DNA of 64,000 bases from Streptomyces sp. NBC_00775 (GCF_036347135.1 NZ_CP108938.1:372001-436000); one strand, 5' to 3'. Positions 26,304-35,918 are shown, numbered from the stretch's first letter. Numbers and translations: made by a program. The notes: generated by a model not told the origin, from the sequence alone.

Positions 26304-27512
26304 ATGGGGTATGTGGATATCCGGCGCGTGTCAGTGGACCGCCTCGTGGAGGAGCCGTCGGGCCGTGGTCTGGTGGCGATCCCGCTCGCGCTGATCGTCG
26401 TGATCACTGTGGTGGACATCCGCTCCCCCAGCGACATCCATCTGGGCCCGTTGCTGGTCATCGCGCCCGCGCTCACCGCTTCTCTCGCCGGGGCGTCGCT
26501 GACCGCTCTGGTCGGGGTACTGGCCGTGACCGCCCAGGTGGTTATCGCGGTGCTCCACGGCGGACTGACCACGGCCAACCACATCGCGCAGATCATCGCC
26601 CTGACCGTGCTCTCCGCACTGGTGGTGTTCGTCTGCCATGTACGGGAGCGGCGCGCTCGGGAGCTGAGCCGGGCCCGGTCGGTGGCCGAGACGGCGCAGC
26701 GGGTTCTGCTGCGGCCTCCACCCCGCCGGATCGGTCCGCTGCGCGTGGCCTGGCTGTATCTGGCCGCCGAGGACGAGACCCACATCGGGGGCGACCTGTT
26801 CGCGGTCGCCCGCGCCGCCCACTCCTCGACCCGGGTGATCATCGGCGATGTCCGGGGCAAGGGCCTGGCCTCCATCGGCGAGGCGTCGGTGGTGCTGGGC
26901 GCGTTCCGTGAGGGCTCCCATCGGTACGCCACCCTGCCGGCGCTCACGGCTGCCCTCGAGGTGAGCGTGTGCCGGGACCTGGACGAGGTGGCCGACACCG
27001 AGCACGATCCCGGCGAACACTTCATCACCGCGCTCGTACTCGACCTCCCCGACCAGGGCCCGCAGGCCGAGATGATCAACTGCGGTCATCCCCCACCCCT
27101 GCTGCTGCACGATCACGAGGTCACGGTCCTGCACGCGCGCCGCCCCGTACCCCCGCTGGGCATGTGCGAGCTGCCCGCCTCCAGCCACCACCCCGACCCG
27201 TTCACCTTCGAAACCGGCGACATCCTGCTGCTCTACACCGATGGCGTCATCGAGGCCCGCTCACCCACGGGCGCCTTCTACCCACTGGCCGAGCGCGTCG
27301 CCTCCTTCCCCTCCTCCCATCCCGACACCCTGCTCCGTCACGTCTACGACGACCTGCTCGCCCACGTCGGCGGCCAACCCGCCGACGACGCCGCGATCCT
27401 GGTCATCGAACGCACCACCTCCCACCACCTCCACCGACCGCACTTCACCCACCCCGTCGACGGCCACCACCGGCTGCGCCCCAGCGGATCGTCCTCACCC
27501 GTGGAACACTGA
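26304..27512 (+). CDS. Membrane-anchored PP2C/SpoIIE-family phosphatase
   Basis: About 402 residues from ATG 26304. Residues 20-115 contain three to four membrane helices (IPLALIVVITVVDI, LGPLLVIAPALTASLAG, ALVGVLAVTAQVVIAVLHGG, LTVLSALVVFVCHV). The cytosolic SpoIIE domain follows, with metal-binding Asp residues in HIGGDLFAVARAA and IIGDVRGKGLASIGEAS, then LLLYTDGVIEARSP and DDAAILVIER. Such proteins dephosphorylate anti-sigma-factor antagonists. It is a second phosphatase near a PAS/GAF/SpoIIE protein 1 kb downstream. Confidence 0.9.
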   Translation: MGYVDIRRVSVDRLVEEPSGRGLVAIPLALIVVITVVDIRSPSDIHLGPLLVIAPALTASLAGASLTALVGVLAVTAQVVIAVLHGGLTTANHIAQIIALTVLSALVVFVCHVRERRARELSRARSVAETAQRVLLRPPPRRIGPLRVAWLYLAAEDETHIGGDLFAVARAAHSSTRVIIGDVRGKGLASIGEASVVLGAFREGSHRYATLPALTAALEVSVCRDLDEVADTEHDPGEHFITALVLDLPDQGPQAEMINCGHPPPLLLHDHEVTVLHARRPVPPLGMCELPASSHHPDPFTFETGDILLLYTDGVIEARSPTGAFYPLAERVASFPSSHPDTLLRHVYDDLLAHVGGQPADDAAILVIERTTSHHLHRPHFTHPVDGHHRLRPSGSSSPVEH

Positions 27513-27519
27513 CCGGCGC

Positions 27520-28284
27520 TCAGGGGGTCGGGATGCCACCCGGCCGGGCCGGACGGCCGAGCCGCACTGGGACACCCGGCGAGTACAGGACGCTCACCGG
27601 CTCGCCGAGGGGCACGGGCACTCCGGCCGCCGCGAGGACGTTCTCCTCGCACGCGACCAGCCGCGCACGGTGCAGCGGCCAGCGCGGATGCTCGTTCGGC
27701 AGATACCCGGTGTCGCCGAAGAAGGTGTTGTGCATGCCCCACCGGGCGGTCAGGAAGTGCTCCAGCTCGGTGGGCTCCACCACCGGTTCGCCCCGCCGCA
27801 CGACGATCCGGCTGTACGCGCCGCGCGGCCCGGGCCAGCGCCGTGAGCTGGTGTAGGTGACGACGTCGTCGTCGGCACGGACGGCCATACGGGACCACAG
27901 GTACGGAAGCCCGAAGACGGCCCGTCCCATCAGTACGGGCACGAGCCGGGCCGCGTCCATCGACCGGAACACCACGCCGCGCCGACCGTGCGCGTCCACC
28001 GAGTACAGGCGTACGTTCGTCTCCGGGAAGGTCCCCAGATACGGCACTCCCGGCGAGCGGAGCCAGCCGACCCGGTGCATCCGGAAGGCGACCAGGCCGA
28101 TATAGGTGACCCCGTCGAGCACGTCCGGGACCGTTCCGCCCGGCAGGAGCCCCGCGACGCTGTCCGGGTCGACAGCCCAGTGGACGAAGGTGAGATCGAG
28201 CCACTGCTGGGTCAGCAAGGGCCGCCTCAGCACCGTGGGCGCGTCCGGGGTGACAGGCTCGGGTATCCGCGGTGGGGTCGACAC
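27520..28284 (-). CDS. YqjF/DUF2071-family protein
   Basis: 254 residues from ATG 28284. It shows the DUF2071 layout: LLTQQWLDLTFVHWAVDPDS near the N-terminus, YIGLVAFRMHRVGW, FPETNVRLYSVDAHGRRGVV with FRSMDAARL, and a late ELEHFLTARWGMHN. The fold is an acetoacetate-decarboxylase-like beta barrel, but the catalytic Lys of that enzyme is not evident. Function unknown. It is convergent with the preceding phosphatase gene (8 bp apart) and divergent from the PAS/GAF phosphatase gene. Confidence 0.85.
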   Translation of the reverse strand: MSTPPRIPEPVTPDAPTVLRRPLLTQQWLDLTFVHWAVDPDSVAGLLPGGTVPDVLDGVTYIGLVAFRMHRVGWLRSPGVPYLGTFPETNVRLYSVDAHGRRGVVFRSMDAARLVPVLMGRAVFGLPYLWSRMAVRADDDVVTYTSSRRWPGPRGAYSRIVVRRGEPVVEPTELEHFLTARWGMHNTFFGDTGYLPNEHPRWPLHRARLVACEENVLAAAGVPVPLGEPVSVLYSPGVPVRLGRPARPGGIPTP

Positions 28285-28496
28285 CGCGTCAGCATCCCAG
28301 ACCGGCGCCCGCCGGCCTCCGTCCGGGCACGAGCCTCAGGGAGGTCTCGGTCGACACCCGTGGCGAGCCCGGAACGGCTCCGTGTCAGCCGAACCGCTCC
28401 GTCCGTGTTGCCCTCCGGCGCGCGCTGTGACGTAATCGGAGGACCCGCAGGGTGGAACTTGGCGGTGCAGGTGCCGCGCCAGAAGGAGCGGCCGGT

Positions 28497-30542
28497 ATGG
28501 ACGGGTATACGACCGGGGACGACGAAGGGGTCGCGGCAGCGCCGGGAGGGCTGCTCGACCTGTTGAAGGTCGCGGCCGTGGTGCTCGACAGCGACGGACA
28601 CATCGTGTTGTGGAGTCCGGAGGCCGAACAGCTGCTCGGATTTCGAGCGGAGGAGGCTCTGGACCACAGGGCCGACGACCTGCTCGTGTCGCCCGACCAC
28701 CGTCAGCAGGCCCACGACCTGTTCGCGCAGGTGCGCTCGGGAGCCCGCTGGGCGGGAGTCTTTCCCCTCCAGCACAAGGACGGCACGGAACGCCCGGTGG
28801 AGTTCCGCACCATGCGGCTGCGGGCCCGGGACGGGCGGGCCCATCTGCTGGGCCTGGCGGCAGACGCCACGACCGTACGCCGGGTGGAGCGGGATCTGGC
28901 CCTGTCCCACAGCCTGTTCCGCCAGACCCCGCTGGGCATCGCGGTCTTCGACAACGATCTGCGGTGGGTGAGCGTCAATCCGGCGCTGGAGCGGATCAAC
29001 GGTCTGCCCGAGGAGGCGGTGCTGGGGCGCCGTGTCGGGGAGGTGCTGCCGCATCTGGACGTGGAGGCCATCGAGTCGCGCATGCGCCTCGTCCTGGCCA
29101 GCGGCAAACCCCTGCTGGACCAGCAGACCGTCGGCCGGACGGCGACCGACACCGAGGAGCATGCGTTCTCGGAGTCGTACCACCGCATCGAGGACGCCGA
29201 CGGCCGGGTGCTCGGGCTGGCGATGGCCGTCATCGACGTCTCCGAGCGGCAGCACGAGGCGGCCGAGGTCTCCGAGGCGCGTGAGCGCCTGTCCGTGATC
29301 GCGGACGCCGGTGTGCGGATCGGCACCACGCTGGATCTTCAGCAGACCGCGCGGGAACTGGCCGACGTGGCGGTACCGCACCTGGCCGACCTGGCGGCCG
29401 TCGACGTACTGGAGGCGGTGGTCGCCCACGGCACCACCGCCTCGATCACCGGTGAGGCTCATGCCGAGTTCAGGGCGCTGGCCGTGGCGGCCGGTTATCT
29501 GACAGACGCCATTCACGCCGCGGACCCGGTCGGCGAACTGGCCACCTACAGCTCGACGCGGATCATCACCCAGTGTGTCCGGGAAGCGAGGCCGATCCTG
29601 GTCGAACAGGTGGACTCGGCCATGATGCGGCGCATCGCCCGGGACTCCCATGCGGCGCAGACCCTGCGGCTGGCAGGCGTCCACTCCTACCTGGCCGTCC
29701 CGCTGATGGCCCGGGGCGAGGTGCTCGGCACGCTCAGTCTCTACCGCACCATCAACTCCCGCTCGTTCGACGAGCAGGACCGCATCCTCGCCTCGGAACT
29801 CGCCGCACGCGCGGCGATCTGCGTCGACAACGCCCGCCTGTACGGACGCGAGCGCACCGCGGCCCTGACCCTCCAGCGCAGCCTGTTGCCCCCTGCCCCC
29901 GTGGAGCACGAGGGCCTCGATCTCGCCGCCCGATACCTTCCGGCCCTGAGCGAGGTCGGCGGGGACTGGTACGACGTGCTGCCCCTGAGCCGGGGACGCA
30001 CCGGTCTGATCGTGGGCGACGTGATGGGCAAGGGTGTCCAAGCCGCCGCGATCATGGGGCAGTTGAGCACCGCCACCCGTGCTCTGGCGCGTCTCGATCC
30101 GCCTCCTGCCGAGCTGTTGGGCCACCTCGACGACATCGCGAGGTCGCTCGGTGACGCGATCGCCACGTGCGTCTACGCCGTGTGCGACCCTCGGCGCGGC
30201 AGCTGCGAGCTGTCCAGCGCCGGTCACCTCCCGCCCGTCATGATCCGCCCCGACGGCCGTGCGGAGCTCCTCGACATCCCCGGCGGTGTGCCCCTCGGTG
30301 TCGGCGGCGTGGACTTCGGGACCATGGAGCAGGAGCTCCCCGCGGGTTCCCTGCTCGCCCTGTACACGGACGGGCTGGTCGAGAGCCGTACCGAGCCCAT
30401 CGACACGGGGCTGGAGACCATGATGCGGCTGCTGCAGAGCACGCACTACTCCCTGGAGAGGACCAGCGACATGCTGCTCAGCGCGCTGCGCCCCGAGCCC
30501 GACGACGACGTCGCCCTCCTGCTGGTGCGCACGCGTACCTGA
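28497..30542 (+). CDS. PAS-PAS-GAF-SpoIIE sensor phosphatase
   Basis: 681 residues from ATG 28497 (AAGGAG eight bases upstream). Two PAS domains (about 20-130, VVLDSDGHIVLWSPEAEQLL; about 140-265, IAVFDNDLRWVSVNPALERI) precede a GAF domain (about 275-440, VPLMARGEVLGTLSLYR) and a SpoIIE/PP2C domain (about 465-681) with GGDWYDVLPL, LIVGDVMGKGVQAAAIM, LALYTDGLVESR and DDDVALLLVRT. This type of cytosolic sensor phosphatase acts on anti-sigma-factor antagonist proteins. No anti-sigma gene is adjacent. Confidence 0.95.
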   Translation: MDGYTTGDDEGVAAAPGGLLDLLKVAAVVLDSDGHIVLWSPEAEQLLGFRAEEALDHRADDLLVSPDHRQQAHDLFAQVRSGARWAGVFPLQHKDGTERPVEFRTMRLRARDGRAHLLGLAADATTVRRVERDLALSHSLFRQTPLGIAVFDNDLRWVSVNPALERINGLPEEAVLGRRVGEVLPHLDVEAIESRMRLVLASGKPLLDQQTVGRTATDTEEHAFSESYHRIEDADGRVLGLAMAVIDVSERQHEAAEVSEARERLSVIADAGVRIGTTLDLQQTARELADVAVPHLADLAAVDVLEAVVAHGTTASITGEAHAEFRALAVAAGYLTDAIHAADPVGELATYSSTRIITQCVREARPILVEQVDSAMMRRIARDSHAAQTLRLAGVHSYLAVPLMARGEVLGTLSLYRTINSRSFDEQDRILASELAARAAICVDNARLYGRERTAALTLQRSLLPPAPVEHEGLDLAARYLPALSEVGGDWYDVLPLSRGRTGLIVGDVMGKGVQAAAIMGQLSTATRALARLDPPPAELLGHLDDIARSLGDAIATCVYAVCDPRRGSCELSSAGHLPPVMIRPDGRAELLDIPGGVPLGVGGVDFGTMEQELPAGSLLALYTDGLVESRTEPIDTGLETMMRLLQSTHYSLERTSDMLLSALRPEPDDDVALLLVRTRT

Positions 30543-30572
30543 GCGGCCACCGGGGCCGGGCGCCGACCGGAC

Positions 30573-31631
30573 CTACTTCTCGCCCGCGGAGCCAGGCGGG
30601 GCGGCCCCCAGCCCTGGTGGCATGTTGTACGGCGTCACCACCTGGATCGCCGACGGGAGGAACGGCCCTTCGTCCGGCAGGGCCTTGTGGGCGCGCATGA
30701 TGGTCTGGCAGGCGCGGCGCATGTCCTGCCGCAGGTCGTGGTGGAGCACCGCGGACAGCCGCCCCTCCCCCAGCAACCGGGTGTTGTCGTGGTCCAGGTC
30801 GTGTGCGACGAAGGCGAAGACCTTCCGGCCCAGCGCGTCGAAGGCGTCGATGGTCGCGGTGTTACCCCCGCCGATGGAGTAGACGGCGTTGATCTCGGGA
30901 TCGCGCTCGAGGGCTTCCAGGACGAGGTCGCGCTGGGTGGCGTCGAGTCCGTCGCTGTCGGTGACCTCGACGAGAGGGCGCGCGGGCCGAGCAGTGCGCA
31001 TGGCACCGCGGAAACCCATTTCGCGTTCCTCCTCTCCGCGGAAGGAGCCCCGGCTGATGGTGACGAGCACATGACCGGGCCGCTCGCCGAGCCACTGCCG
31101 GATCAGGTACGCCGCCGTGGCCCCGGCGGCGCGGTTGTCGATGCCGACGTACGCCGCACGCGGGCTGCTGGGCAGGTCGGTGACGAGGGTGACGACCGGG
31201 ATGCCGGCCGCCGTCAGCCGTCCGACCGCGGCGGTGACCTCGGGGACGTCGGGGGCCTTGAGGATCACTCCCTGCGATCCCCGTTTGGCGATCTTGTCCA
31301 GGTCCTTCACCAGCTCCGGCACGGGGGCCGTCTCGCGGAAATGGAACCGCGAGCGCACGACCGCCGGGTGCAGGGACGGCAGTTCGGCCTCCAGCGCGTC
31401 GCGCACCGCGGACGAGAACCGTCGCGGTGTCTGCATGACGATGTCGATCATGAAGGTACGGCCGCCGATGCGCACCTGGGCGCGCTGCCGGTCCAGGTCC
31501 TTGATCGCCTGGCGCACTTCCAGGACGGTGCTCTCGCGCACACCGCCGCGGCTGTTGAGGACCCGGTCGACCGTCGCCTCGCTCAAGCCGGCCTGACGGG
31601 CGATCTCCCGGATCGTATAGGGGTGTCCCAT
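30573..31631 (-). CDS. LacI-family transcriptional regulator
   Basis: 352 residues from ATG 31631. Residues 4-50 are the LacI helix-turn-helix and hinge (YTIREIARQAGLSEATVDRV, then LNSRGGVRESTV). A periplasmic-binding-like domain follows, with DIVMQTPRRFSSAVR, VILKAPDVPEVT and FVAHDLDHDNTRLL, the pattern of LacI regulators of cyclitol or sugar-acid genes. It is divergent from the dioxygenase/SDR/dehydrogenase operon and most likely represses it in the absence of the inducing carbohydrate. Confidence 0.93.
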   Translation of the reverse strand: MGHPYTIREIARQAGLSEATVDRVLNSRGGVRESTVLEVRQAIKDLDRQRAQVRIGGRTFMIDIVMQTPRRFSSAVRDALEAELPSLHPAVVRSRFHFRETAPVPELVKDLDKIAKRGSQGVILKAPDVPEVTAAVGRLTAAGIPVVTLVTDLPSSPRAAYVGIDNRAAGATAAYLIRQWLGERPGHVLVTISRGSFRGEEEREMGFRGAMRTARPARPLVEVTDSDGLDATQRDLVLEALERDPEINAVYSIGGGNTATIDAFDALGRKVFAFVAHDLDHDNTRLLGEGRLSAVLHHDLRQDMRRACQTIMRAHKALPDEGPFLPSAIQVVTPYNMPPGLGAAPPGSAGEK

Positions 31632-31678
31632 GGCTGTTCCGATGACTTTCCGGTGACTGTTCCCGAAGACCGATGAAG

Positions 31679-31698
31679 ATCAATGATGGCTTTTTGAT
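31679..31698. promoter_or_regulatory. Possible LacI operator
   Basis: ATCAA (31679-31683) and TTGAT (31694-31698) form an inverted repeat in the divergent spacer between the LacI gene and the dioxygenase operon; related GATTGAATGA lies at 31710-31719. Confidence 0.4.
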
Positions 31699-31773
31699 GG
31701 ATCGCTGCGGATTGAATGACGGGGCTGGGTTCATAAGACTGACAGAAGGACAGGCACTTCGAAAGGACCCACC

Positions 31774-32940
31774 ATGGCCCTCACAGCCCGCGGACCGCGG
31801 ACTTGGCTGACGGAGGAGGACTGCCGTCTCGTCGAGCTCCGCTCCCTGGTCGAGCAGGACACCGAGTCCCGCGCATACCCGTTCGCCGAGGCGGTCGAAC
31901 AGGGCGTCCTCGTCTACGACAGCGATCGGCTCCGGGCGGTGGCCGACCGCCGGGCGGTGCGGGCCGAGTTGGTGCACGCCCTGCTGGACGGGCCGGGCAT
32001 CGTGGTCCTCAAGCGCGCTTTCCCGGACCTCGACGTCGTGGACCGGGCCACCGCCGCCTTCAACGCGCTCATCGAGGAGGAACGGGTCTCCGGAGCCGCC
32101 CGGGGCGACCACTTCGCCAAGCCGGGAGCCAACGACCGGGTGTGGAGCGCGCTGGACAAGACGGCCCGCCGCGCCCCGGAGGTCTTCGCCGACTACTACG
32201 CCAACGACATGCTGGCTCTCGTCTCAGAGGCCTGGCTGGGCCCCGGCTACCAGGTCACCTCACAGATCAACGTGGTCAACCCCGGGGGTGCGGCGCAGAG
32301 CGTGCACCGGGACTACCACCTCGGGTTCCTGAGCCAGGAACAGGCGGCCGCGTATCCGGCGCATGTGCACCGGCTCTCGCCCGTACTCACTCTGCAGGGT
32401 GCGGTGGCGCACTGCGACATGCCCGTCGAGTCCGGCCCCACGCTGTATCTGCCGCACTCCCAGAAGTACGAGCCGGGCTATCTCGCCTGGCGGCGCCCGG
32501 AATTCGTCGACTACTTCGAGAGGCACCACATCCAGCTCCCCCTGGACAAGGGCGACGCGGTCTTCTTCAACCCCGCGCTCTTCCACGCGGCCGGCCACAA
32601 CCGCTCGGCCGGCATCAAGCGCATGGCGAACCTGCTGCAGATCTCCTCCGCCTTCGGCCGCGCCATGGAGACGGTCGACCGGGACGCGATGGTCAACGCG
32701 CTCTTCCCGGTGCTGCTGCGCCGCAAGGCCGACGGCGTCGGCGAGGAATGGCTGCGCCGGGTGATCGCCGCGAGCGCCGAGGGCTACCCCTTCCCGACCG
32801 ACCTGGACCTCGATCCGCCCGTCGACGGTCTGGCCCCGCCCTCCCAGGCCGACACGGTGTGGCGGGCGGTGGCAGAGGAGTGGAGCCCGGAGCGGCTGCG
32901 CCAGGAACTGCGGGACGGCGCCCAGCGCCGCCGGCGCTGA
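31774..32940 (+). CDS. Phytanoyl-CoA dioxygenase (PhyH) family 2-oxoglutarate/Fe(II) oxygenase
   Basis: 388 residues from ATG 31774 with AAAGGA upstream. The Fe(II) ligands are visible as H-x-D in AAQSVHRDYHLGF (about residue 183) and a distal His in ALFHAAGHNRSAGIKRMA. The Arg that binds 2-oxoglutarate may be in the latter segment. Length and motifs match PhyH-like enzymes of secondary and sugar metabolism rather than true phytanoyl-CoA hydroxylase. It heads a four-gene operon with an SDR and two Gfo/Idh/MocA dehydrogenases under a LacI regulator, suggesting oxidation of a polyol or cyclitol-like compound (inference). Confidence 0.88.
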   Translation: MALTARGPRTWLTEEDCRLVELRSLVEQDTESRAYPFAEAVEQGVLVYDSDRLRAVADRRAVRAELVHALLDGPGIVVLKRAFPDLDVVDRATAAFNALIEEERVSGAARGDHFAKPGANDRVWSALDKTARRAPEVFADYYANDMLALVSEAWLGPGYQVTSQINVVNPGGAAQSVHRDYHLGFLSQEQAAAYPAHVHRLSPVLTLQGAVAHCDMPVESGPTLYLPHSQKYEPGYLAWRRPEFVDYFERHHIQLPLDKGDAVFFNPALFHAAGHNRSAGIKRMANLLQISSAFGRAMETVDRDAMVNALFPVLLRRKADGVGEEWLRRVIAASAEGYPFPTDLDLDPPVDGLAPPSQADTVWRAVAEEWSPERLRQELRDGAQRRRR

Positions 32941-32959
32941 CAGGGAGGGCATCCCCATC

Positions 32960-33724
32960 ATGAGACCACTGCTTGAGGACAGGGTCGTCCTCGTCAACGG
33001 CGGCAGCCAGGGCGTCGGCGCGGGCATCGTACGGGCAGCCGTACGAGAAGGAGCGCGCGTCGCCTTCACCGGGCGCCGAACCGACGTGGGCGAGCGGCTC
33101 GCGGCGGACACCGGCGCGCTGTTCGTACGAGCCGATCTCAGCGATCCGGCGCAGGCGCGGGGCAGCGTGGAGCAAACCGTGGCCGCCCTTGGGCGGGTCG
33201 ACTGCCTGGTCAACGCGGCCGGGCTGACCTCGCGCGGCTCGCTCCTGGACACCACGCCGGAGCTGTTCGACGCGCACATCGCCATCAACCTGAGGGCCCC
33301 GTTCTTCGCGATGCAGGCGGCCGTGCGGCATCTGCTGGACCGTGAGGCGCCGGGCACCGTCGTCAACATCATCACCTCCTCCGCGCACGGCGGGCAGCCG
33401 TTCCTCGCCCCGTACGTCGCCGCCAAGGCCGGACTTGTGGGGCTGACCCGCAACGCCGCGCACGCGCACCGCTGGGACCGGATCCGGATCAACGGCCTCA
33501 ACATCGGCTGGACGGACACCGAGGGCGAGGAAGCGACTCAGCGCGAGTTCCACGGCGCGGGCGACGACTGGCGGGAGAAGGCCGCGCGGAGTGTCCCGAT
33601 GGGCAAGCTCGGCCAGGTCGACGAGATCGCCGACTTCGTGGTCTTCCTGCTCTCCGACCGCAGTGGTGTGGTCACCGGCTCGGTCATCGACTGGGACCAG
33701 AACGTCTTCGGCGGACTCGACTGA
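32960..33724 (+). CDS. Short-chain dehydrogenase/reductase
   Basis: 254 residues from ATG 32960. The cofactor motif is VLVNGGSQGVGAGIVRAA (a variant of T-G-x-x-x-G-x-G in which the first residues read N-G). CLVNAAGLTSRG matches the N-A-G motif, and the catalytic residues are in IITSSAHGG (Ser) and APYVAAKAGL (Tyr, Lys). The C-terminal MGKLGQVDEIADFVVFLLSD and TGSVIDWDQNV is normal. It is preceded by 19 bp after the dioxygenase stop and is the second gene of the operon. Confidence 0.92.
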   Translation: MRPLLEDRVVLVNGGSQGVGAGIVRAAVREGARVAFTGRRTDVGERLAADTGALFVRADLSDPAQARGSVEQTVAALGRVDCLVNAAGLTSRGSLLDTTPELFDAHIAINLRAPFFAMQAAVRHLLDREAPGTVVNIITSSAHGGQPFLAPYVAAKAGLVGLTRNAAHAHRWDRIRINGLNIGWTDTEGEEATQREFHGAGDDWREKAARSVPMGKLGQVDEIADFVVFLLSDRSGVVTGSVIDWDQNVFGGLD

Positions 33725-33757
33725 TGCCCCCGACCGGGCTTTAAGGAGCGACTTCTC

Positions 33758-34762
33758 ATGCGTATAGGCATCTTGGGACTCGGCCGCATCGGCGCCTTCC
33801 ATGCCGCGACTCTCGCCGGGCTGGAGGCCGTGGACTCCCTGGTGGTCACGGATCCCGTGTCCGCGGCGACCGCGTCCGCCGTGGAACGCTTCGGGGCCAC
33901 CGCGGTCGACTCCCCCGAGGCGGTGCTCGCCGCCGGCGTCGACGGCGTCGTGGTCGCCGCCGCCACCGACGCGCACCCCGCGCTGATCCTCGCCGCGGTG
34001 AGGGCGGGCATCCCGGTGTTCTGCGAGAAGCCGGTGGCCCGGACCGTCGAGGAGAGCCTCGACGTTCTGCGCGCGGTCGAGGGCAGCGGCGTCGAGGTGC
34101 ACATCGGGTACAACCGGCGCTTCGACGCGGGCTGCGTGGCCGCCCGCGAGGCGGTAGTGAGCGGCGAGCTCGGCAAGCTGCACACCGTACGGTCCACCAC
34201 ACTCGACCCGGCGCCGCCGCCCGCCGCCTATGTGGCCGTCTCCGGCGGCATCTTCCGCGACTGCGCCGTGCACGACTTCGACATCGTCCGCTGGGTCACC
34301 GGCCGCGAGGTCACCGAGGTGTACGCGACCGGGGGCAACCGGGGTGCCGAGTACATCGCGGCCGCGGGCGACGTCGACACCGCGTCCACGATCCTCACCC
34401 TCGACGACGGAACCCTCGCCGTGGTGTCCAACTCCCGGCACAACGCCCGCGGTCACGACGTACGCCTGGAGCTGCACGGCATGAAGGACAGCATCGCCGT
34501 CGGCCTGGAGGACCGGCTGCCGCTGCGCTCCGTCGAACCCGGCGCCGTCTTCCCCGCCGGCAGGCCCCACCACTTCTTCATGGACCGCTTCGCGGACGCC
34601 TACCGCGCCGAACTCACCGCCTTCACCGAGGTCGTCGCGGGCCGCGCCACCTCGCCGTGCACGGTCGCCGACGCCGTCGAAGCGAGCTGGATCGCCGAGG
34701 CCTGCACGCTGTCCCTGGCCGAGCACCGTCCCGTACGACTGGAAGAGGTACGCACGATATGA
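33758..34762 (+). CDS. Gfo/Idh/MocA-family oxidoreductase (myo-inositol dehydrogenase-like)
   Basis: 334 residues from ATG 33758. The Rossmann motif RIGILGLGRIGAFHAATL and FCEKPVARTVEESLDVL (the E-K-P motif) are present, followed by HIGYNRRFDAGC and GGIFRDCAVHDFDIVRWVTG with the catalytic H-D-F-D-I segment. This closely follows the layout of inositol 2-dehydrogenases, which oxidise myo-inositol and related cyclitols with NAD. The stop overlaps the next gene's start by four bases (ATGA), indicating coupled translation. Confidence 0.9.
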   Translation: MRIGILGLGRIGAFHAATLAGLEAVDSLVVTDPVSAATASAVERFGATAVDSPEAVLAAGVDGVVVAAATDAHPALILAAVRAGIPVFCEKPVARTVEESLDVLRAVEGSGVEVHIGYNRRFDAGCVAAREAVVSGELGKLHTVRSTTLDPAPPPAAYVAVSGGIFRDCAVHDFDIVRWVTGREVTEVYATGGNRGAEYIAAAGDVDTASTILTLDDGTLAVVSNSRHNARGHDVRLELHGMKDSIAVGLEDRLPLRSVEPGAVFPAGRPHHFFMDRFADAYRAELTAFTEVVAGRATSPCTVADAVEASWIAEACTLSLAEHRPVRLEEVRTI

Positions 34763-35757
34763 CCCCCTTGCGTATCGGCGTCCTGGGCGCGGCCCGCATC
34801 GCCGAACTGTCGATCGTGGGCCCCGCCCGTGCGGGCGGCCACCGTCTCGTCGCGGTGGCCGCCCGCGACCGGGCCCGCGCGGAGGCGTTCGCCGCCACGC
34901 ACGGCGTCGAGCGGGTGGCCGGCTCCTACGCCGAACTGATCGTCGACCCCGAAGTGGAGGTCGTCTACAACCCGCTCGCCAACGGCCTGCACGGGCCGTG
35001 GAACCTGGCCGCCCTCGCGGCGGGCAAGCACGTACTGACCGAGAAACCGTCCGCGAGCAATGCGCGGGAGGCGGCCGAAGTACGCGCCGCCGCCGAGTCG
35101 GGCACGGTCTTCATGGAGGGCTTCCACTACCTCTTCCACCCGGTCACCCTGCGTCTGCACGAGCTCCTGGACTCCGGGGAACTCGGTGAACTGCGGCACG
35201 TGGAAACGGTGGTCGCCATGCCCGCCCCGCAGGACGACGACGTGCGCTGGCAGCTTCCGCTGGCGGGCGGGGCGTTGATGGATCTGGGCTGCTACAGCCT
35301 GCATGCCCAGCGCACCCTCGCCCCCTGGGCCGGCGGTGCGCCTCGACTGGTCGCGGCACGCGGCGGCGAGCGGAAGGGCGCGCCGGGCATCGACGAGTGG
35401 CTGGACGCCGACCTGGAGTTCCCTGGCGGCGCCACCGGTTCCGCGCGCTGCCACATGGCGTACGACACATGGCGGATGAGCTGCCGGGTGGTCGGCACCC
35501 GGGGTGAGGCCACGGCGGTCAACTTCGTGCAGCCGCACCTGGACGACCGTGTCCTGGTCCGCACCGCCGCGGGCGAACGCGTCGAGGAGCTGGGCCGTCG
35601 CTCCTCGTACACGTATCAACTCGACGCTTTCGCCGCCCACCTGCGCCACGGCGCGCCACTGCCGCTCGACGCCGAGGACGCACTGACGACCATGCGTCTC
35701 ATCGACGCGTGTTACGGCGCCGCCGGATTCGCTCCCCGGCCGCGGACGGACATCTGA
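34759..35757 (+). CDS. Gfo/Idh/MocA-family oxidoreductase, second paralogue
   Basis: 332 residues from ATG 34759, overlapping the preceding stop by four bases. It has LRIGVLGAARIAELSIVG as the nucleotide-binding segment and VLTEKPSASNAREAAEVRA as the E-K-P motif. GALMDLGCYSLHAQRTL replaces the catalytic region of the first paralogue. EGFHYLFHPVTLRLHELL is typical of dehydrogenases resembling dihydrodiol dehydrogenase or xylose dehydrogenase. It is the last gene of the operon. The different active-site segment suggests a different substrate or step from the preceding enzyme. Confidence 0.9.
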   Translation: MTPLRIGVLGAARIAELSIVGPARAGGHRLVAVAARDRARAEAFAATHGVERVAGSYAELIVDPEVEVVYNPLANGLHGPWNLAALAAGKHVLTEKPSASNAREAAEVRAAAESGTVFMEGFHYLFHPVTLRLHELLDSGELGELRHVETVVAMPAPQDDDVRWQLPLAGGALMDLGCYSLHAQRTLAPWAGGAPRLVAARGGERKGAPGIDEWLDADLEFPGGATGSARCHMAYDTWRMSCRVVGTRGEATAVNFVQPHLDDRVLVRTAAGERVEELGRRSSYTYQLDAFAAHLRHGAPLPLDAEDALTTMRLIDACYGAAGFAPRPRTDI

Positions 35758-35918
35758 GCCCCGACGGGTGAAACGCGAGCCGCTCGATCGGCTCGACCTC
35801 GACATCGACTTCAACCCTCGAACTCGACCGAGTGCCTTCGGTCTGGATCAAGCGATGGAATGATGTCGCCGCCGGGCAGGTTTGCGTTTCTCCGAAGGAT
35901 GGTGGATGGGTGGGTGTG

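Noticed and set aside
28227..30446. Open frame of about 740 codons on the minus strand opposite the PAS/GAF/SpoIIE gene
   Set aside because: The opposite strand has clear domain motifs. The long antisense frame is due to GC-rich third positions, and its protein is rich in Gln/Gly/Arg with no recognisable fold.
32693..34726. Open frame of about 680 codons on the minus strand opposite the SDR/dehydrogenase operon
   Set aside because: It runs through three genes with well-formed motifs, and its translation is Gly/Arg/Val rich without domains.
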